Source: CANNBR01 sp964592275 (GTDB taxonomy: Bacteria > Babelota > Babeliae > Babelales > CAIQNR01). From it: 58,020 nucleotides of DNA. Under the pieces are notes generated by a model. The model was not told the DNA's origin, made no database searches, and worked only from the letters and a program-made list of their open reading frames with translations. The stretch is taken from the NCBI GenBank assembly GCA_964592275.1, contig CAZQDJ010000002.1, positions 1-58,020 on the forward strand, given 5' to 3'. Shown here one piece after another: positions 53,722 through 58,020 of the stretch (within the stretch, counting starts at the first letter, position 1; each line of letters begins with the position of its first letter). The position numbers and the translations under genes are program-made.

Positions 53722-54001
53722 GGGGTGAGGTTTCGTTTTTTGAGAGATGTTTAATATTTTTTAAAAAAAGTGGCTGCATGCCCAGTTCATTGCGAGCAAA
53801 AGTTTTAATTTTTTGGTGATTTTGAAATTCGTGAAGATGGTTAGTGAGCCTTTGTTTTTGTATTTTTAGGTTTTTAAGTTTTTGTTCATATGCTTGTTTT
53901 TTATAGGACAATTTTATGAGTCGACTTTGTTTATCGATTTGAAATCCAATAAAAAAGAGATGAGCAAAAACAAAGAGAATAATGCTTGTACGTTTTTTCA
54001 T
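53708..54001 (-). CDS. ftsL: FtsL-like septum protein
   Basis: This 97-residue protein has one N-terminal membrane segment (TSIILFVFAHLFFIGF), a coiled coil of about 45 residues rich in Lys, Leu and Gln, and a C-terminal ARNELGMQPL, close to the A-x-x-x-LGM motif of FtsL/DivIC. It precedes and overlaps the ftsI-like gene, as in division clusters. I start at MKKRTS; the longer frame lacks a site, and the chosen one has only a weak GTGG. Confidence 0.75.
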   Translation of the reverse strand: MKKRTSIILFVFAHLFFIGFQIDKQSRLIKLSYKKQAYEQKLKNLKIQKQRLTNHLHEFQNHQKIKTFARNELGMQPLFLKNIKHLSKNETSPHEGT

Positions 54002-54295
54002 TTTTTGACCACTCAGTATTCTTGATTTATAACACACGAATAGTACCCTACCGTTTCTAATCTAAAAAAATCAAATGAGTAAAATTATTCGTGTATAACA
54101 AGGATCAAAGGAGAAATAAGACCTTAAGGTTGATTATGCTGGAGTAAAAATATTGCTTTACGCTTTTAGCCTTTATTACAGTCTGTACATAGTTACAAAA
54201 AATGTTCAAAACAAAGTCATTAGCCGTTGCTCATACTAAGGCCTTTGTCACGCCGAAGTTTTAACAAAGGTGGATGATTTCAGAAGGAGAGTAAA

Positions 54296-55447
54296 ATGAA
54301 AGAGAAAAAAATAGCGATTGCCGTATTGCTTAGTATGGTACTTCAAGCTGAAGCTGTAAGACCTATACCTCAAGATGATCGCATCGATGAAAAAACTGAA
54401 GTTGAAAAAAAAGTAAAAAAAAGACCTGTAAAAAAAGAAAAAGAAGCACCTGAAGATAAGCATGAACGCAAACATGAAGGTGGTCATCATAAAGATGAAC
54501 CAAAAAAAGAAAAATCTAAGAAAGTAGAACCAAAGAAAGCGGAACATAAAAAGCATGAAATAAAGCATCAGGATGAAAAGAAAAAAGATGCTCGTGAAAA
54601 GCGAGAAGAAATGCTCAATAAAAAAAGAGCTGATTTAGAAAAAAGTATAAGAAAGATTGAAGACGCCATTGCTGATCTTGAAAGTAAAAAAGCTGATGCT
54701 GTAAGAGAAGAAGACGAAAGCAAGGAAGTTAATAAAGGACGAGATCGTCATCTTCTTAATCATGGATCAGTTAAGGTTGATCATTTGACTAAAGAAATAA
54801 AAGCACAAAAAGAAATGTTAGCTCGTAAAGAAGATGCGCTTGCTAAGCTTTCTAATGGTGCTCAAGGTGATAAGCATAAAGAAGCTGCTAATAGACGAGC
54901 TCTTGCAAAAATTTATGGCAACAATCAAAGAGATGGCAGAGATAAGCTTGTAAAAATTGAAGATGAAATAAGAGCATTAAAAGCAGAAGAAGTAGGCCTG
55001 AAGAACAAGCTTGAAGATGACAAACCTACTTATGAAAAACATATCAAGGCAAGACGTCGAGCTGAAACAAGACATGATTCTGGAGAAGCTAAGTATCTTA
55101 ACAAAGTGATGCTTGTTACAGAATCTGATCGTATGAAAGTGCAGCACTTAAAAGAAAAACGCGTTCGTGAAGATCTTGATGCGGTAAGAAAAAAGGTTGT
55201 AGCTAATGATAAAGCTCGCAAAACACTAGCAAAAGAACTGGGCACAAAGGCAGATCTTAAAAAAGAAAAGCACGATAACCGCACTGATCAAATGATCGCA
55301 AGTGGTGAAAAAACTCGTCTTTTGACTCAAGATCATCATGATATCAAAGCACGCAAAGAAGAAGTTGGCGACATTGAGAAAATGGAGAAAAAAAATATGC
55401 TTGTGAATAAAGAGATGAGAAGGATGGAAGAAGAAGACAACGCATAA
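54296..55447 (+). CDS. Exported Lys/Glu-rich coiled-coil protein
   Basis: This 383-residue protein has a signal peptide (KIAIAVLLSMVLQAEA) and a strong AGAAGGAG site. Residues 25-105 are dominated by Lys, Glu and His and look disordered. From about 105 the sequence is almost entirely charged helix with heptad-like Leu/Ile spacing (KRADLEKSIRKIEDAIADLE). There are no Cys. Such composition suits a long coiled-coil rod in the periplasm or outside the cell. No named family is recognised. It converges on bamA with a hairpin between. Confidence 0.75.
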   Translation: MKEKKIAIAVLLSMVLQAEAVRPIPQDDRIDEKTEVEKKVKKRPVKKEKEAPEDKHERKHEGGHHKDEPKKEKSKKVEPKKAEHKKHEIKHQDEKKKDAREKREEMLNKKRADLEKSIRKIEDAIADLESKKADAVREEDESKEVNKGRDRHLLNHGSVKVDHLTKEIKAQKEMLARKEDALAKLSNGAQGDKHKEAANRRALAKIYGNNQRDGRDKLVKIEDEIRALKAEEVGLKNKLEDDKPTYEKHIKARRRAETRHDSGEAKYLNKVMLVTESDRMKVQHLKEKRVREDLDAVRKKVVANDKARKTLAKELGTKADLKKEKHDNRTDQMIASGEKTRLLTQDHHDIKARKEEVGDIEKMEKKNMLVNKEMRRMEEEDNA

Positions 55448-55477
55448 TCCCCATTTTATTTTATAAGAAAAGCAATG

Positions 55478-55516
55478 AAGGGCTTTGGGTAAAACCAAGG
55501 CCCTTTAAGTTTTTAG
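55478..55516 (+). terminator. Hairpin terminator between convergent genes
   Basis: AAGGGCTTTGG pairs with CCAAGGCCCTT (one G-T wobble) across a short loop, followed by TTTAAGTTTTT on the plus strand. It reaches the last bases of the convergent bamA gene. Confidence 0.75.
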
Positions 55517-57981
55517 AAGTCGTAATAACCAGAAAATTGTACTTCGCTTAAAGATTCACCTTTTCGGCGATCAAGTTTAAAGCCCCAATCAACACGAATT
55601 GGTTGTGGTTCTATCAGTCTAATACCAAGACCAATGCAGTGACGATAGTCAAAAGAGTTATTCCTCAAGTGGCTTGGCCTGATGGTTCTTGAATCAGGAG
55701 TATCCCAGCCTGAACCACCATCATAAAAGACACAGCCCTTCATGGTCAGATTTGAAGTGATAGGAAAGATAAGTTCAAGGTTAAGGAACATTGCTTTTTT
55801 ACCACCAATAGACTCTCCTTGCCAGTCTTCATTTACTACAAGGTCAGTGGTGTACCACATAGGGCTGATTTGACCGAATCGCCATGCGCGGACACTTGCA
55901 GGCCCACCAATACTAAAGAGTTCTCGATAAGGGATAACACGATTATGAATAGAGTGGAGAAAACCTCCATGAATGTGACTATGGAATACAAGTTGGTAGT
56001 CTCCAATAATTGAAGTATACCAGTGTGCATCTCCTTCTACTTTGCAAAAGCCGATGATGTTGTCGCCAAGGCTTGGAATGGCAAATTTTGAAGTAAGATC
56101 CCATTTGTATCCTTCGGTAATATGCATGTGGTGATTAAGGGTGTTTTGTTTCATAGCAGCTTGGAAAAAAGCAAATCTACCTCCTAAGAATCGTTCATCA
56201 AGAATGAGTTGGTATTCAGCTTGGTCGATAGGATTTGAGTTGATAGCAGCTTTTGGAGCAGCGCCTAGATGATTGATGTTTTGGAATCCTGTTTCAAAAA
56301 TGAAGATAGTATTATCAAGTTTTTTTGAAACAAAACCGAGATTTAATGAAGCTCCGAGTTGTTTTTCTCCCACGGTTCCTACAACTTTTTTAATTTCGTC
56401 ATAGCTGGTGTGGTTAAAGAAGGCATCGAAACCAACACGAACCGGTTTATCGCAGAACCATGGTTCTGCAAAGCTGAAGTTGAATGCTTTTTCTTCTTGA
56501 GACATACGGCCAACAACTTGTGCAAAGAGACCTTTACCAAATAAGTTGCGGTCAGACATGGAAAGTTCACCCATGATACCGGTGTTTGATGAGTCAAGAC
56601 GAGTTGGACTACCACCGTAACTTGTTTTCCATTCGAAACGTCCGGTTTTTATTTCTTTAACAAGAAGGTCAAGATCGGCAGTTTCTTCATCAAGACGGTT
56701 AATTTTCCAGTTAACCCCTTCTTTAACATCGAAGTATCCGAGTTGCGCAACTCGGTTTTTTGATTCATCCATGTTGGGGGTAGTAAGCAAGTCCCCTTCT
56801 TCGATAGTGAGTTGTCGGCGGATAATTTTATCACGGCCTTTTTCATTACCAAAAATATTGAGGCGATTGACGTGTACTGTGTTTCCAGGGTGAGAAAAGA
56901 AGGTAATCGCAACGGTTTTCTTTTCGTCATCAGGCTCGATTGAAGGGTCGATATCAGCGTAGATGTATCCTTGCGCTCCCCAGCGAGTACGTAATTGATC
57001 GATAGAAATACGTACGAGTTCTTTCGAGTACAGTTGACCAGCGCGTAAAGGAATAATGCTTAAAAGTTCTTCTTCGGTGATCAAGTCGTTACCAGGAGCT
57101 TTGACGCTTGAGATAGTGTAAAGGTCTCCCTCTTGAATAACAAAAGTAATGGTTATTTCTTTACGTTTATCATCAAAGACAATATTTGCGTGAGGAACTT
57201 TTGCATGAAGATAGCCATTACTTTGATAAAAACGTTCTAAGCTATCGCGATCTTGTTCAACAGCAAGCGGGTTATAGGTTCCAGCTCTGTCTAGAATTCC
57301 TAAAATCCAATCTTCACGAGTAAAGAGAAGTGAGCGTAATTTTTTCCCACTAAAATGCTTGTTTCCTTCAAAGCGTACTTTTTTTACGAGTGCAATAGGT
57401 CCTTCGGTGATGGTAAAGATAACAGTACCTTTGCCTTCAGCATCGATTTCTAAAGAAGGGACTATTTTGGAAAAATGGTAATTTTTTTCTGCATAAAATC
57501 GTTTTAAAGCAATAACGTATTTTTTTAATTCGCGTAGTTCTACAGCGAGTAATTGCTCTCCCAATTTTTTCTTAAGATCATGTGTTGCAACGTTTTTATT
57601 TCCTTTGAAAACAATCTCTTTGACGACTGTTTTTTCGGTAAGTACAACGTACAAATCGATGGCATTAGGGGCTGTCGTAACTGTTTTGAAACTGATTTGT
57701 TTGAAATAGCCGAGTTCGTAAATTTTTTTAATGGCATCGTTGGTTGCTTGTTTTTCAAAAAGATCACCTTTTTCGTAAGGAATTTTACTAAAAATGGTGT
57801 CTTCAGGTAGAACAGTGAGTCCTTTGATAAAGATATTCTCAATATATTTTTTTGGTGCTTCCAGTTGTTCAGATTCTTCTAGTGGGTTGGGCGTTGGTGA
57901 TTGTTGTGATAAAGATATACCAGTCCGTAGGGCGATGGCCAGCAAAAAGAGGTGTAAGACAGTTTTTTTATTTAGCGTCAT
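55513..57981 (-). CDS. bamA: Outer-membrane assembly factor BamA (Omp85)
   Basis: This is the central protein that folds beta-barrels into the outer membrane. The 822 residues start with a signal peptide (TVLHLFLLAIALRTGISLS). Five POTRA domains follow to about residue 430 (repeated patterns such as VKEIVFKGNKNV and VKKVRFEGNKHF). The 16-strand Omp85 barrel comes last, with GGPASVRAWRFGQ as the lid-lock (VRGF-like) loop; its final residues are GYYDF. I start at ATG 7 bases after TAGGAG; the longer frame runs to the window edge without a better site. Confidence 0.97.
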   Translation of the reverse strand: MTLNKKTVLHLFLLAIALRTGISLSQQSPTPNPLEESEQLEAPKKYIENIFIKGLTVLPEDTIFSKIPYEKGDLFEKQATNDAIKKIYELGYFKQISFKTVTTAPNAIDLYVVLTEKTVVKEIVFKGNKNVATHDLKKKLGEQLLAVELRELKKYVIALKRFYAEKNYHFSKIVPSLEIDAEGKGTVIFTITEGPIALVKKVRFEGNKHFSGKKLRSLLFTREDWILGILDRAGTYNPLAVEQDRDSLERFYQSNGYLHAKVPHANIVFDDKRKEITITFVIQEGDLYTISSVKAPGNDLITEEELLSIIPLRAGQLYSKELVRISIDQLRTRWGAQGYIYADIDPSIEPDDEKKTVAITFFSHPGNTVHVNRLNIFGNEKGRDKIIRRQLTIEEGDLLTTPNMDESKNRVAQLGYFDVKEGVNWKINRLDEETADLDLLVKEIKTGRFEWKTSYGGSPTRLDSSNTGIMGELSMSDRNLFGKGLFAQVVGRMSQEEKAFNFSFAEPWFCDKPVRVGFDAFFNHTSYDEIKKVVGTVGEKQLGASLNLGFVSKKLDNTIFIFETGFQNINHLGAAPKAAINSNPIDQAEYQLILDERFLGGRFAFFQAAMKQNTLNHHMHITEGYKWDLTSKFAIPSLGDNIIGFCKVEGDAHWYTSIIGDYQLVFHSHIHGGFLHSIHNRVIPYRELFSIGGPASVRAWRFGQISPMWYTTDLVVNEDWQGESIGGKKAMFLNLELIFPITSNLTMKGCVFYDGGSGWDTPDSRTIRPSHLRNNSFDYRHCIGLGIRLIEPQPIRVDWGFKLDRRKGESLSEVQFSGYYDF

Positions 57982-58020
57982 GCGTGAGCTCCTACGCACT
58001 TTCCAATCCATAGTGATTTT

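Noticed and set aside
1..58020. tRNA, rRNA, CRISPR or insertion-sequence features
   Set aside because: Read through all intergenic gaps; no cloverleaf with a GTTCRA arm, no regular short repeats with spacers and no transposase were seen.

Overview
The window reads as a chromosomal segment of an AT-rich diderm (Gram-negative type) bacterium with a host-associated, probably intracellular life style. The outer membrane is shown by BamA, a second beta-barrel protein ending in Phe, and the lipoprotein enzymes Lgt and LspA. Peptidoglycan synthesis is shown by MraY, MurB and an FtsL/FtsI-like pair. Host dependence is suggested by a Chlamydia-like class Ic ribonucleotide reductase, a queuine salvage pair (Tgt plus a YhhQ-type transporter), an amino-acid permease and about twenty small exported proteins without recognisable relatives. 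This mix fits the phylum Dependentiae (TM6), but that placement is inference from gene content, not from a marker search.

Layout. 1-3.2 kb: tail of an upstream gene, two orphan genes and an MNT/HEPN toxin-antitoxin pair lying between a degraded copy of the leuS 3' end and the real one. 3.2-10.6 kb: leuS, orphan exported proteins, a membrane pyrophosphatase, and a gene-free 0.7 kb segment made of dispersed and inverted repeats. 10.6-21 kb: an anchored thioredoxin, nrdA-nrdB, small exported genes (one split by an in-frame stop), a degenerate ComEC-like protein, an NfeD/SPFH pair, and an adenylosuccinate-synthetase homologue carrying a signal peptide. 21-30.6 kb: a minus-strand housekeeping block (mnmG-lgt-dnaG-rpoD-corC) bordered by small exported genes. 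30.7-38.9 kb: mraY, an APC permease, a SpoU methyltransferase, a four-gene operon of exported proteins (one with four NPF motifs), and yhhQ-tgt. 39-42.6 kb: three tandem exported zinc-ribbon paralogues. 42.6-49.2 kb: trhO-murB, then pheT-lspA and comF. 49.4-58 kb: exported orphans, a beta-barrel protein, ftsL-ftsI, a lysine-rich coiled-coil protein and bamA.

How the genes work together. Lgt and LspA mature lipoproteins and BamA inserts beta-barrels. MurB, MraY and the FtsI-like transpeptidase make septal wall. DnaG, RpoD, NrdAB, LeuS, PheT, MnmG, Tgt and TrhO serve replication, transcription and translation. Most exported orphan genes share the same start architecture: an AAAGGA-type ribosome site 5-9 bases before an ATG followed by Lys codons and a Sec signal. 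Most transcription units end in strong hairpin terminators. No tRNA, rRNA, CRISPR array or insertion sequence was seen.
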